DNA of 64,000 bases, from contig NC_080680.1 of assembly GCF_030445035.2 (NCBI RefSeq), forward strand, positions 52,837,212-52,901,211, in the 5' to 3' direction. A model generated the notes under the pieces. The model worked only from the letters and a program-made list of their open reading frames with translations, ran no database searches and was not told the origin of the DNA. Of the stretch, positions 21,866 to 33,920 are shown piece by piece. How positions within the stretch are numbered: the first letter of the stretch is position 1; every line of letters begins with the position of its first letter. The position numbers and the translations under genes were made by a program. This DNA comes from Dasypus novemcinctus. Taxonomy: Eukaryota; Chordata; Mammalia; Cingulata; Dasypodidae.

Positions 21866-24779
21866 ACAGAGGGAATATATTGTTTCTGGATCACTTTCCC
21901 CATCTTTTGGATAATGTAAATATATTGTATTCTTATTCATTTTTCTGGTAATTCCTGCTTTGTAATAACATTGAATTGGAAAAATCCTTCAATATACAAA
22001 CTTTCCATTTTTAAGGGAAAAATATCCATTAGTGGAAAAACATGAGATTTGGAGTTAGTTTCTGGGAAAACAATAAAAACTTGAGGTGTTTTTTATATAC
22101 ATTATTTCCTCTTTAACTTCTTTTGTTGTATAGCTATATTAATAAATAAAATAGCATTGACTTTAATAGTATCTTGACCTTGCAACAATGGAGTGTTGTG
22201 CTTGCCCAAATAGTGCATTTTAAAAATGTTTTTCCTAATAAGCTCAGCTAATTCACATTAATTCTGTTTTTGTACAAGTGGTTATAAATGTGAAAGAATA
22301 CATTTGACTCTTTAAATTGTAATAGAATTTTTCTACCTAATCTTGACATGAACTCATTACCTTGCAATTATAATATTTTTATTTTAACAACATAGAAAGG
22401 CTGAGAAGTAAATAAATGGGTGTGCATACAAAGAGAAGACAGCCTTTTATCAGAGCACAATAGATGTTCCATAAAATATTAGTGCAATGGAACTAAATTG
22501 AGGAAAAAATATTGATGGTATAGTAAAATACTTTATTATATGAAATAGAGGAACTCCACTCCTGAGAAGGGACACATACCCTGTGTCATCTCTCAATTTC
22601 TGCCACCTGGGTCAGCTCATACTTGCCCTCCTTTCTCTTTAAGTTTGCAGAATTCAATTAATGGTTTGGAAAAATGTGAGTGAAGTCCTTTGCACACAAG
22701 CCTGGTCCACTTGAGGAACTCAATAAATAGTGTATATGTAACTATGATATCTACTCTCTAGGTATCAGCTGAGTTCTTTCTCTGTATGTCTGTCACGTTT
22801 GTCTACACTGTACAGGAATCCCAGAGTTTAGCACCTTCCACTGGTTCCATATGTTCTGGCATGGAAAAAGTTGGACATAAAATTTTTCTTCAGTCTATTT
22901 TTCTGTATATTTGAAAATTTCCAAAATGAGCAGACATTGCTCTCGAAATCAGGAAATAGAAATATTATAAATATAAATATATACTGTGGGTGCATGTGAG
23001 TGTGTATGAGCAATCAATAAACAGGCCTAACAAATTTTTGACTCATTCTGTTTTGTTCAAAATTATGAAATGGTTACATGAACTATAGATTTATATATTT
23101 AAAAAAAAAAACTGGCCCGGTCATTCTTGTTAATATTTCAAGAATATTTTACAATTTATGGTATGTAAAATATATACATATACAGATCTGCACAAATGTA
23201 ATGGTGTTTTGGCATTTAAACTATCATTTTACCAGTATTTATATTTTCTATTCTCCTATGTGTTTTTGAGGTCAATACCTGTTTACACAGATACAATAGA
23301 TATGCCTGAAAAATTTTCTGGCCATATTGATTTAGTCGCTGCTTCTATATTTTGTGGTGCATTACTTACACTAGATAAAGGAAATGGTGCTCCCAATTTC
23401 CAAAGACTTGACACTACAAATTTGACTCTTTGAGAATTTACATTTGTAGGGCATCTAACTAATGCATATATAGATCCATCTTATGTAGTGCATCTATGGC
23501 AACATGATTTAACTAAACTTCCAAAATTGGACACATTGAAGTTTCTCATTAGGAAAGATGGGTTCTGAACTTTAAAAATCATATTTTTCTGTCTTTATGT
23601 CTATCTCTGTCATTTGCAAATATTGAGACTTTTACTTTTGAAACATGAAGAAAGATAAATGAAGTTTTTTTTCTCTCTCTCAGGGTTCAATATTCTATGA
23701 AGTTCTCTGCTAGTGCTGGTTTTTTCATATTAGTCATAGAAAAAAATTCTAGTTGGTCAGCCATGCTTTTTAAAAGGCTTCTTCAGAGCAGTTAATGGAG
23801 TTTATTGTAATTGTGGGAATAACTTGAAAACATAAGTCCTACTAGTGTATTAGCCACTACCCAGCCAAGCCATTTATAATTTCCTTGTTTTTAGATGGTG
23901 GAATAGTGATAAAGCAGAAAAAAAAATGACTACCCTATAATAATTGTGAGAAGAATTTTTGGCAAATGAAAACTGACATTTCTTTGTAGCATATTCAGTA
24001 GATAGATTTTATCTCATTGTCAGAAACACGAGAAAAATTAATGAAAGATAACTTCAGTTTAAAGTCTGTAGTATAAAAACTATATTCCCATTTATTCTGT
24101 CTTTTTAAAAATTTCTATAGCCATTGCTATGAGCTTTCAGAGTACAGTCACAGAAAGGTAACAATTTTGGGATCATTAAGGATTCAAAGGATTTTGAAAA
24201 TTCTTACTAACTATTGTTATTTCTCTCTAGGACTTAAAAGAAGGTATCTCTGAAACCTGTCTACATTTGATTAATTACAAAATACACAATGTCATGTTAG
24301 GATTACAGTTTTTTTTAACTTTATATGCAATGTCGGCCAATTTTAGTAGTATGACTCTTGGGAAAAATGGAATATTGTATTTTAACGGAAGGAGCTCTGG
24401 ATTGGAAACTTGGAGTCCCAGGATTCTTCTGGGCTACTAATACCTGACTAAATGTAATTGAACTAGCCACTTATTTATATTTATATTTATTTTTTTGTCA
24501 AATAAATATGGAAAAAGTAACCAGATTATCTCCAATGTTCCCTCCACTTCCATATTTTCTATGAAGCTTTGAAGTTTCCTAAATAACTGAAGAGTCCTAC
24601 AGTCTATCCGTTTTTGAGGGCCACCCAAATTTACTTCTTGGGGTGTCCTGAGCTTGAAAAAGATTCCACAGAAGGACTGCTAGACAGGACATGTCCCTGA
24701 TCAATTACTCTGGACTTCAAGATGACAGTTTTAGGAATTCCAGTATTTCCCAGTAGAGCATAACTGGGAGATCACATGT
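21866..24779. other. Unassigned DNA with an L2-like trace
   Basis: About 2.9 kb of AT-rich sequence. The stretch 22590-22740 ends in an L2-like 'gaggaactcaataaatagtg' step and may be an L2 relic. Small open frames at 22828-23433 are shadows without recognisable domains. Confidence 0.4.
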
Positions 24780-24905
24780 GTTCTTTAGATTGTGAACATG
24801 CATTTTCCTTGATTATAAGTTGCAGATTTATTTCTTGTTTTAATATCTGCAACACACTGCGGGACGCAGAATAGGCACTCGATAAATATTAATACACTGA
24901 ACTTC
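24780..24905 (+). repeat. L2 3' end relic
   Basis: It carries the L2 tail in order: 'ctttagattgtgaacatgca', then 'gcagaataggcactcgataa' and 'atattaatacactgaa'. Short and diverged. Confidence 0.6.
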
Positions 24906-25844
24906 CTCATTTCCCAGTTATCCCAGGAAGTTCAATTTATTAATATTTATTAATTAGCTTCCATGGAAGGGAGCCTGAAGGGAGTGTAGTTACTTAATTG
25001 TTATAATACTGCCTATCAGGAACTCCATAGGTGTTCAGTAGCTTTATTGTAATGATGGATGATGCCTATTTTCATGCCAGGATTGACTTTATGTAGCTAT
25101 TTGTCATTGTTTTTGATAATATCTGTTTTGCATAAAATCTCTTAGGGCTTAGTGACAAGGATTCTTATTTTGTAAGGTTAGTAATATTGAGATACTCTCA
25201 GACCTGAGGAACCCATTTGCACTTCCAAAATCTGATCATCCTAACTAAAACATCTTGTACAATTGGGGTAACATTTTTTTAAAATTATGAAAGCAAATAT
25301 TAATACTTTTCTCAATAGGGCATCACCTTTTTCCTAATTTCTCACATGGCATCCAATTTTAGACATTGCTTTCCCAGTATAAATGGTGGGTAGATAGCTC
25401 GAGGCATAATTGATGGCACACAAGAGGTACATGAAAGTGGATATTTAGGAATGTTACACAAAATAAATCAAGGCACTTTAAAAAGAAGTAATGACTTAAA
25501 TACCAGCAATAATGCAGTGAATTTGCATACTAATAAAGCAGATATATATTCATATCTTCTTTGGATATAGAATGTATTCATAGTAAATATTTGAATGGTA
25601 AGTAACTTTGGCCTTTGGGTTTAAAAACATCTGCAACTAATCCTAGCTGAGTTGGCCAAACACTTTTCTTAAATTTCACAAGCTATCTAGTTTGCAAGGA
25701 AAGATAAATATGAAGCAACAATGAGAAATAATATCAGATAAAGAGCTAACTGGAGTTACGTCTGGTCTTACAAGTCATCCACTTTATTTTAATTATTTGT
25801 TTGCTCATTTATTTACTTATAGGCATAAGTTTATATGCCTTTGA
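24906..25844. other. Unassigned DNA
   Basis: About 940 bp with no supported feature apart from a possible second L2 tail trace near 25010-25050. Confidence 0.4.
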
Positions 25845-26223
25845 GTGATAGAAACCTAAAGTTAAGGGCCTTTTGATTAGGTTATTTCAATAAGGCATGG
25901 CCTACGGTAGGTCTTATCTCTTTTACTAGAGTCCTTTATGGAATGAATAGAGAGAGAGAAAGTCAAAGGAAGCCAGAGGCTGTCGCATGAAACTTGAAAG
26001 AGAAGGGAGACCATCAGACACTTCCATGTGCCTTGCCATGTGATGGAGGAGTCCATGATGAGGTCTTCAGAGAGAAAGTATTGCTCGATATTGCCTTGAT
26101 TTGATTTGGATATTTTCAAGGCCTCAGAACTGTAAGGTTTTAACCAAGTAAATTCCTGTTGTAAAAGACAACCCATTTCTGGTATATTGCATTTCAGCAG
26201 CCTAGCAAACAAAAACAACTATC
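25845..26223 (+). mobile_element. MaLR-like LTR, lineage family, partial
   Basis: Shares its second half with four other elements in this window: a 'gccttgatttgatttggata' step, 'ggcctcagaactgtaaggtt', a 'gtaaattcctgttgtaaaag' poly(A)-type step, and 'atttctggtatattgcattt' at the end. That end layout is the MaLR (MST/MLT1) LTR 3' end. The 5' part appears truncated. Confidence 0.55.
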
Positions 26224-26625
26224 ATAATGTTCTGCTATCACCAAGGACCGTTAATATTTCAAAACCTTAGTGATACTACCCAAATAATGTACATCTTACG
26301 TTTTCCCTGTAATTGTGGTGAAACACCTTTTCATATGTTATAAGTGCTAGAAACTGCTTGAATATATAAGTTAAATAAGTAAATTGCTGTGTTGGAAACA
26401 GCAATGTCAAAACCGTAACCTGTTAATTTGCTGATTTGGGGTAAAATTAGAATGTGAAGGTTTATTAACTAGGACACATATATAGGCCTTTTTGGGTAAA
26501 ATAACCAATTAGAGACAACATTCAATTCAGGGTATGACCATCACAATGATTCTCCAATACCATTAGTATTCATTAAGTAATTGTGAATACATAGTATTCA
26601 ATTTAAAATAAGTTTAAAAGGACTG
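26224..26625. other. Unassigned DNA
   Basis: About 400 bp, nothing recognised. Confidence 0.4.
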
Positions 26626-27071
26626 TGTGACAGATTGAATTATGTACCCCAGAGAAAACACGTTCTTACTCTTCATCCCCTTCTTACAGGTATGAACTCA
26701 TTATAAAGAGAATCTTTTGAAGAAGCTGTTTTTAGGATTCAGCCAAATGAATTAGGATGGGAGTTATATAAGGAGAAGAGATTCAGACAGAGCAAGAGAA
26801 AGCTACAGGGAGAAGCCAGAAGCCAGAAGTCAATGGAATCCAGAAGAAAGAGGAGAGGATATCATCACGTGATGTGAGGCAGGGATGAAGCCAAGGAGCA
26901 CCAAGAATCTCCAGCAGCCAGCAACAGACTTTTACAGACATTGGGGAGAAAGCATCACCTTTCTGATGGCTCAATTTTGGACTTCTCTAGCCTCAAGACT
27001 CTAGACAATAAATTCCTATATAAGCCAAACCATTGTGTGTTATTTTTCATAGCAGTCTAGAAAACTAAGAC
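26626..27071 (+). mobile_element. MaLR-like solo LTR
   Basis: It starts TGTGACAGATTGAATTATGT and ends with a 'tcatagcagtctagaaaact' step. A purine-rich middle, an AATAAA signal near 27006 and a following GT-rich stretch give the usual MaLR LTR order. No internal sequence is attached. Confidence 0.65.
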
Positions 27072-27103
27072 AACCAACTAAATTGTGTCATAGCCTATTT
27101 ATG

Positions 27104-27649
27104 AACTACATTTATTTATTTATTTTTTTAAAAATTTTTTTATTTTTTATTGACTTTGTAATAATATTACATTAAAAATATATATGTGAGGTCCCATTCA
27201 ACCCCATCCCCCCGATATTTATTTATTTTTAAAAGATTTATTTATTTATATCTCTCCCCTCCCCCCCCCAACCTGGTATCTGTTCTCTGTGTCTATTTGC
27301 TGCGTCTTCTTTGTCTGCTTCTGTTGTTGTCAGCGGCACGGAAATCTGTGTTTCTTTTTGTTGCGTCATCTTTTTGTGTCAGCTCTCTGTGTGTGCAGCA
27401 CCATTCCTGGGCTGGCTGCACTTTCTTTCGCGCTGGGCGGCTCTCCTTACAGGGTGCACTCCTTGCCGTGGGGCTCCCCTACACGGGGGACACCCCTGCA
27501 TTGCAAGGCACTCCTTTGCATGCATCAGCACTGTGCGTGGGCCAGCTCCACACTGGTCAAGGAGGCCCACGGTTTGAACCATGGACCTCCCATGTGTAGA
27601 CAGACGCCATAACCACTGGGCCATATCCGCAGCCAACAAACTACATTTA
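27104..27649 (-). mobile_element. DAS SINE joined to an L1 3' end, one 11 bp TSD
   Basis: AACTACATTTA flanks the whole block at 27104-27114 and 27639-27649. On the minus strand, 5' to 3', it holds a near-complete DAS-type SINE (27634 to about 27214; tRNA-like head, GC-rich body, A-rich tail). About 80-100 bp of an L1 3' end follow directly (27213-27135, with 'ggacctcacatatatat' and 'ttacaaagtcaataaaaaa' steps), then poly(A). No second target repeat separates the two parts. The L1 part resembles the L1 end at 38195-38535. The open frames here are SINE artefacts. Confidence 0.75.
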
Positions 27650-28159
27650 AATGGTTTATATCTTGATTTTGAGATTTGAAAATAGATTTTATAGTTAAAT
27701 GGTTAAAAATAATGAAGAATATTTTGTACTTCTATAGTATAGTCTAAACATCTTAATGAATAACTGAAATAAGCATAAATAATGGTGTCATAGTGCATAT
27801 GACCAAAAATAAATAAAATGCTTAGAGTGCAAAAATTGAAGGCAACCAACCAGGGTACAGAGAATATTAAGATTTAAGGAGGCTTGTTCTTCCTTTTACA
27901 CAATTTTCACAAATTTTTTTAGGTTTGTCAATGAAAAAGATTAGAATCTGGGGGAAAAAAGGCAAAAAAAAAAAAAGAGTAGAATCTCAATCATTTGTTT
28001 TGACAGGAAGAAATATTCAGATTACTAGATAGAATTTGTTTTATATTTACTTATATTCATTATTGATCTAACATAAGTAATTTAGCTCTGACAGTACAAT
28101 ACATAAATTCATATAATCCCCAATTTACTAGTCAATTCCACATTTGGTAAACTATATTG
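27650..28159. other. Unassigned DNA
   Basis: About 500 bp, AT-rich, with an A run at 27965-27977. Confidence 0.4.
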
Positions 28160-28400
28160 ATGAATTATCATTACAACTTATTGATATATCTGGGAATAAA
28201 AAAATAAATAAACACAACATGGTCCCTGTCCTCTTGAAGTCTAGAATGTTGTGTGGAAACACAGACTTAAACAGTAATCACAAATCTGATCATTGTGCCA
28301 AAAAGAGAAACACATTTTGTTTAGGTGATTGTCAGGAGCTTTTGCTAATTGCTCCAGAGCCAAAAAGACCAAAGAGAAACAAAGGTGACAATGTAATAAT
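28160..28400 (-). repeat. L2-like relic, antisense
   Basis: Reads in reverse as L2: 'acatggtccctgtcctcttg', 'gtctagaatgttgtgtgg', and 'aacagtaatcacaaatctga'. The 86-codon open frame over it is chance. Confidence 0.5.
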
Positions 28401-30699
28401 CTAAAACATGAGAAAAATATTGGTCTTTTTATAATTTTAAAATATAGGTGAAAAGAAACTCTTTGAAAGACAAAAGTAAGCAAGACCATTTAAAAATGCT
28501 TATATAGTATAGGAATTTGGAAGCATAAATTGGTTAATATAATGTTGGCTATTTTCATAAAATATTGAAAATGTAATTAAGATGCTAACATGAAGCTTTA
28601 ATTTTTATGGATTTTAATAATTTTAGCTGACTATGTTATACCAGATTTTACACTTGGATGTCCAGGTTTTTCTGGAATGAAAAGGTTAATTGTTAATATA
28701 ATAACAGTATTAAGTGATACACTGTACTGACAATGATGTTTTTCTTCTCTTATTTTCAGTAAACACCTTAGAGATTTGGGTTTATCATTATCATTTAAAA
28801 TGAGTCAACATTAAGGATAATAAAGTAAGAGATTAAACATATTTGAGGGTATGATAATAGTTTATGATCGGATTATCTGCTCCTTAGCATTTAGTTCAGG
28901 ACACTACACCTCTGTATGACATGCAAAATATGTTGGATGATGATGAAGTATTTACTTATTTAAATTTTATCAAGGAATGCAGCTTAGAAAATAACAATTT
29001 ATACTATGTACAACAGATGGTTGTAATGCATTAAAAAATCTTTTGGGACTTAATTGGAAAGATGGGTTGCTCTATATTATATATTACATTAATAGATGTT
29101 CTTACTGTATTTAAAATGATATTCAACTTTTTTCTTTGTGTTTTTAACAACTTCTCTATTTTACATTTCTGACTTTAATCCATATGTAGGGGCAAATGCC
29201 AGCATAAAATTAGTATAAAATTAATGATAATCATAGAATCTTAATTGAGGGAAAACTGCTGCTACTTGAAGGCTGTTTTAGAGATTGTATTTATTATGTA
29301 GGAGAGAAACTAGAGTAAAAATGACATTTCACTTACAGACCTATAACTTGTTCATAAAATAGAACAAGCAGCCATACCGGGGTATAATGGGAAAAATATT
29401 ACTGTAGAGACATTAATTTAAAATTAAATTAGATTGTTATACATTGGTTACGAAAAATAACAAATGAAATAGACATCTTTCTTTTGCTCCGCTCAAATAT
29501 GGATTACAGGGCAATTTCAGATGAGAGGATTTTTCAATTCGAGGTCATTTTATATACTTTGTGTTTATTAATTCATTTTCTTTTCTTCCCCTTATGTATT
29601 TATTTAAACAAGGTCAACAATCTATCTATAGTGTTCAATAACCACCCATTTATTTTGAGGAACAAATCTTTGCAATTTGTAAGATACTATCTTGTCTTTC
29701 TTCTTCTTACCTGTTGTTGTTGTGTGTGCATCCAAATAACAGATGGCCTATTTCCTCCAACTCTTTCATGAGTCAGCAGGCTGGAATCAGTTAATTGATA
29801 AAGTATTATTTTTGACTTTCAAAATACATGCCTCATCTCTTCATTATTAGGTGGCTGATGCAACCATGAAAAGTGAATCCTGACCCAGGTTGAATAATTT
29901 ACTGTTAGGTGGGTAATAATAAATGCAATATTTTCCTATTGCTAGGAATTTTTCTAAGTAATAAAACATTATAGAACATATAAAATTTCTATTGGATTTC
30001 AGCATCTTAAATAGGTTCATAAAGGAGGAAGAAGTAGATAATTTATCTGTGAATGAGAGGACAGGAAAAGAAAACTAAAAGTTTTGTGTGGAATAAAATA
30101 AAAACTGAAAATCTAATTGAAGTTTCATAGAAAGGAAAATATTCCAGAAATAAGTATGATACTGAAGAGATTGCTATGTGGCCAATTGTCTTTTTTTTTT
30201 TAATCTGTTGTATAAGGTACTTGTTTTGTAAAGAAAGATCTTCACAGAAATTTTGTCTCAAATACTCCTTTGATTCTAAATATTCTGATGCCAGCAATTG
30301 TAACTTATACCCCTTCAAGTCCTTTACACTGTTTAGCACTGTGTATATGCTGATAATATATGAATTGATTGGCATGATGTTTTATGCTGAGAAGTCCTCT
30401 AAAACACATATGCCAGGTTTCAGAGACACGTAACTTCTAAAAGCATTTTCTTTCCACAAAAAGTCCTGCTCCTCTGGATCTGTTCAGTAGCCAAAAAGCC
30501 ATGTCTTTGTGATGTACTATAGGAAGTTTATACCAAGCACTGATCATTTGCCTACAGCAAAATCGTAGGAAAGCCAAAGGAAACGTGTCCAGGAGCAACA
30601 TGTGTTTACAAAATGTAATTTCTGGATAAAAACGATTTCATAAGCCAAAAAATGCAGAAATGTGTAAATGACCCAGTCTATCCTTATTCTAACTCAACT
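28401..30699. other. Unassigned AT-rich DNA
   Basis: About 2.3 kb without a supported feature. Open frames at 29484-29771 (plus), 30043-30375 (minus) and 30176-30433 (plus) lack recognisable domains. Confidence 0.4.
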
Positions 30700-31060
30700 G
30701 TCCCAAGTATAGGAGTGTCCTTTCAAAATCATAGCTCTGACCATATCATTTCTCTATATAAATCCTCTGATGACAAATTATTTCATTAAAGGTAAACCAC
30801 AAATTCAAATCAATAAGCATTGGTGTATTTCAGGATTTTCCCCTCAGCATTTTACCCAACTACTCTTCATTTATGTTTCCTGCACAGTTATATCCTCTTT
30901 CATGCCAAGATATTTGTAGATATCTCTTATATACACTTCAGTGTTGTGAATCCAGCTCTCTAAATCTGATGCTTGCCAATATAGTCACAATGTTTACTTC
31001 CCCTGTCTATAATTAACCTATGATCTTCCCTGCAAATCCTTCTATTTCTAATTTAATTTT
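30700..31060 (+). repeat. L2 relic
   Basis: Steps in L2 order: 'catagctctgaccatatcat', 'taaatcctctgatgacaaat', 'gtttcctgcacagttata' and 'ccctgtctataattaacct'. Diverged. Confidence 0.5.
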
Positions 31061-31094
31061 CACTATTATCTTACTGTCTTAGTATTAACAAGGT

Positions 31095-31156
31095 AATAGA
31101 AGAAGAAGAAGATGAAGGAGAAGGAGAAGGAGAAGGAGAAGAAGGAGAAGAAGAAC
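31095..31156. repeat. GAA/GAAGGA-rich simple repeat
   Basis: A purine-only run of GAA and GGAGAA units; it explains the serine/proline run in the antisense open frame at 31071-31298, which is not a gene. It sits in a block that resembles an unnamed old repeat also seen near 15380. Confidence 0.9.
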
Positions 31157-31454
31157 TCAGTGGCTTACAGAAAAGTAAAGGAATTTGTTTCTTAATCATA
31201 CAAGTCTGTGTAGTATGGCTGGAGATTTTGTTTTGCATAATCATCAGTAGAGAATCCAGATGGTTGGAGAAGCCACCATCCTGTACATTGCTGGCCACTG
31301 TGGTAAAGGGAAATGAAGAGTATGGATCACAGTCTAGTTTCTAAAGCTTACATTTGGAAGTAGATATATAACTGCTTGTATTTAATTAACTATAGCAAGT
31401 CATGTGACCACATCTTCCCATGTTCTTAGAGGATGGTCATAAACATCATGGTAT

Positions 31455-31882
31455 AATAAAACAAATGGAGTGGCAGACTTGGCCCAGTGGTTAGGGCGTC
31501 TGTCTACCACATGGGAGGTCCGCAGTTCAAACCCCGGGCCTCCTTGACCCGTGTGGAGCTTGCCCACGCGCAGTGCTGATGCGCACAAGGAGTGGCATGC
31601 CACGCAGGGGTGTCCCCCGCATAGGGGAGCCCCACATGCAAGAAGTGCACCCCGTAAGGAGAGCTGCCCAGCGCGAAAGAAAGTGCAGCCTGCCCAGGAA
31701 TGGCACTGCACACACGGAGAGTTGGCACAGCAAGATAACGCAACAAAAAGAAACACAGATTCCCGTGCCGCTGACAACAACAGAAAAAGACAAAGAAGAG
31801 GCAGCAAATAGACACAGAGAACAGACAACCAGGGGGAGAAATAAATAAATAAATCTTAAAAAAATAAAAAATAAAACAGATG
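31455..31882 (+). mobile_element. DAS-type tRNA-derived SINE
   Basis: Body at 31468-31869, flanked by AATAAAACAAATG (31455-31467) and AATAAAACAGATG (31870-31882), a 13 bp duplication with one change. An A box lies around 31479-31490 and a B box GTTCAAACCCC at 31525-31535. A GC-rich body and an (AAAT)n tail follow. Because the orientation is plus, this copy shows the family order directly. Long overlapping frames on both strands are by-products of the GC-rich body. Confidence 0.9.
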
Positions 31883-31889
31883 ACTAGTA

Positions 31890-32695
31890 TTTCCAACTTC
31901 TTGCCCACGCAATAAGCTAGCTAGTCTTTTAATTTCTTCACTAGCTTTTATCATCCATAACCTATCTATCACCAAATCTTATTTCCAGTTTCTAAATATC
32001 ACTAAAATCTGTTTCCTCATCTCTAAACCAACTGCTACTACTATATATTCAGAGCTCATCATTTTTTCCTGAGTATTGCATTAGCTTTCTTATTCTTTGA
32101 CTCCAGTTTCCCACACTTTAATTTATTATCCTCCATACTGTAGCCAGAAGATATTCTAAAATGTGATTCTAATTTTATCTCTCCTGTTCTAAAAATCCCT
32201 CAGTACTTTGATTTTAATTCAAATTATAGGTTAAACTTTAAGTTTTCTAGCATTGAACACAAGGTGCTTCATTGTCAGATCTAGTCTACTTCTCTGTTCC
32301 TCAACACATGCCACTCTTTGCTGACACTTTTAGTGTTCCTAACATAATTCACTTGTTATTTCTCTCAATCCTTTCTCATATTTAAACATTGTATATACAC
32401 ATTCTTTTCCAAAATGTCCTTCTTCTCAAACCATACTTATAGTTCAAAATTAATTTCAAACATAAGTCCTTTCTTGGTGCTTCCTTTCAAATGGCAGAAT
32501 TAATTTTCTGAGTCTCTATGTCTTAATGCATAGCTCTGTTAATCCATTTATCTAGTTACATTCAACTATGCATGTGTTTGTAAGTTCCGTCAGGACAGAG
32601 CTATACTTTATTTATGTGTCTATTTTCAGCACCTTTCACAGTCCATGGCAAGAAATAGGCACTCAATAAATATATATATTTTTAATTTAATTAAA
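31890..32695 (+). repeat. L2 3' region
   Basis: The longest L2 relic in the window. Recognisable steps include 'tagccagaagatattctaaa', 'attgaacacaaggtgcttc', 'cttctctgttcctcaacaca', 'gtaagttccgtcaggacag', 'cagcacctttcacagtccat' and 'ggcactcaataaat' at the end. Confidence 0.7.
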
Positions 32696-33429
32696 TACTT
32701 TTAATTTTTACTCCACTGGAGCCATTTTGCCAAGTGTTAGCTTAATATGTTTACCTCAGATAAAAAGAGAGGGAAGATCTTAGAAATTAAATTCAATTGT
32801 TTTCAATAATTTTTTTGGACTTATCTAAGTAGCTTTGTTTCAAAAATACTATAATGTGGGCAACATTTATGAACTATATATAAGAATTTCTCATTTATAA
32901 AATGGATTGGCTAAGTGATGTAGCTTAAACTGCAAATTTTAATGTTTAAATTACTAATCTGAATTTGAATTATAGTACTCTAGAGAATACCCTAGTCATA
33001 TGGTCTTTTAGGTGGTGGTCCACTGAAATCTAAAACAATAGAACCTCCTTTTTCCTAAGTTATGTATACTACAAATAAAAGTGTTGGTGGAATATATACA
33101 AGTGGATAGACCTAAAAATTGTGTGCTTTAATACATCAACACTTTTTCCACCTAAGATAAATATATTTTTCTCAGCTAAATATTAATAAATGATACAAAA
33201 ATAATTTTAAATTTGCCTGTAGACCATATTTACTCTCATTAAACTGAAGTTGTATATATGGCTTCTGGCTAAGAGTAATCTCTGCATATCTCTGAGAGAT
33301 ACAACTTTAAGATAAATCCTAGGCATTTGGAATTAGTCACCTGCAGAAAACAAGAAGAGAACATCAAAATGGAGAACCATTTCTGCAAAGGAAAGAAAAG
33401 GCACTAGTCACTCTACAGGAATATAATGT
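32696..33429. other. Unassigned AT-rich DNA
   Basis: About 730 bp, nothing recognised. Confidence 0.4.
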
Positions 33430-33695
33430 TGAGACTGATGGGGCCACACATAGACCAAGAGGGTATGAAAAGATTTATTATCACTTAATGAGACTTTCCA
33501 GGGAGATCAGGGTGACTGCCAACAGGTCTGAAAATGACTTGAGAGAGTAGTAGGTATAGAACACTAGCTGGGGCTTTATTTTGGTTTGGGGTGGGGCTTT
33601 TCCCAAATGTGATTTCAATTTCTAACCTGCACCCGAGGAGAGAGCATCTGACCTTTATTATCAGCTTGCACAGGTATTTATCAGAAGGGGAGGCT

Positions 33696-33800
33696 TAAAA
33701 GCTATCGGCAGGCTGAGCAAGTGTAGCTTAGTCTTTGAGGACATACTTCAAATGTATAGGTCCTGGGTTCAATACCCAGTACCTCCTTTAAAAAGAAAGA

Positions 33801-33883
<83 letters not shown>

Positions 33884-33884
33884 C
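33696..33884 (+). mobile_element. tRNA-derived SINE monomer with microsatellite tail
   Basis: TAAAAGC at 33696-33702 and 33878-33884 flanks the element. It has a tRNA-like head with an A-box-like 'agtgtagcttagt' and a clear B box GGTTCAATACCC, then CCTCCTTTAAAAAG and a tail. The tail has become (GT)n followed by (AT)n up to the right duplication. Confidence 0.7.
33802..33879. repeat. (GT)n(AT)n microsatellite
   Basis: About nineteen GT units followed by about twenty AT units, uninterrupted, in the SINE tail. Confidence 0.95.
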
Positions 33885-33920
33885 AGGCAAACATCAGATG
33901 AAGGAATCATATCCTTTATT

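Larger units (their letters stand above)
33430..33920 (-). mobile_element. Possible LTR fragment, broken by a SINE
   Basis: The plus strand has a 'gaaaagatttattatc' step (AATAAA in reverse) and a 'ttttcccaaatgtgatttc' step. The layout recalls an antisense class I or ERVL LTR, but no second copy or clean ends are visible, so this is a weak call. The SINE at 33703-33877 lies inside it. Confidence 0.3.

Noticed and set aside
27186-27639. Open frames of 86-137 codons on both strands
   Set aside because: Same SINE-derived translations; the block is a retroposon with a target duplication.
28144-28404. 86-codon frame considered as a small gene
   Set aside because: It overlies an L2-like relic, with an 82-codon frame on the other strand over the same bases.
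31071-31298. Frame with a Ser/Pro-rich run
   Set aside because: It is the GAA-rich simple repeat read in reverse.
31479-31535. Possible tRNA gene
   Set aside because: A and B boxes are present, but the stem pairings of a mature tRNA are not kept and the unit continues into a SINE body and tail.
31400-31908. Five overlapping frames of 86-142 codons
   Set aside because: They are translations of the SINE in all readings, with no coding signal.
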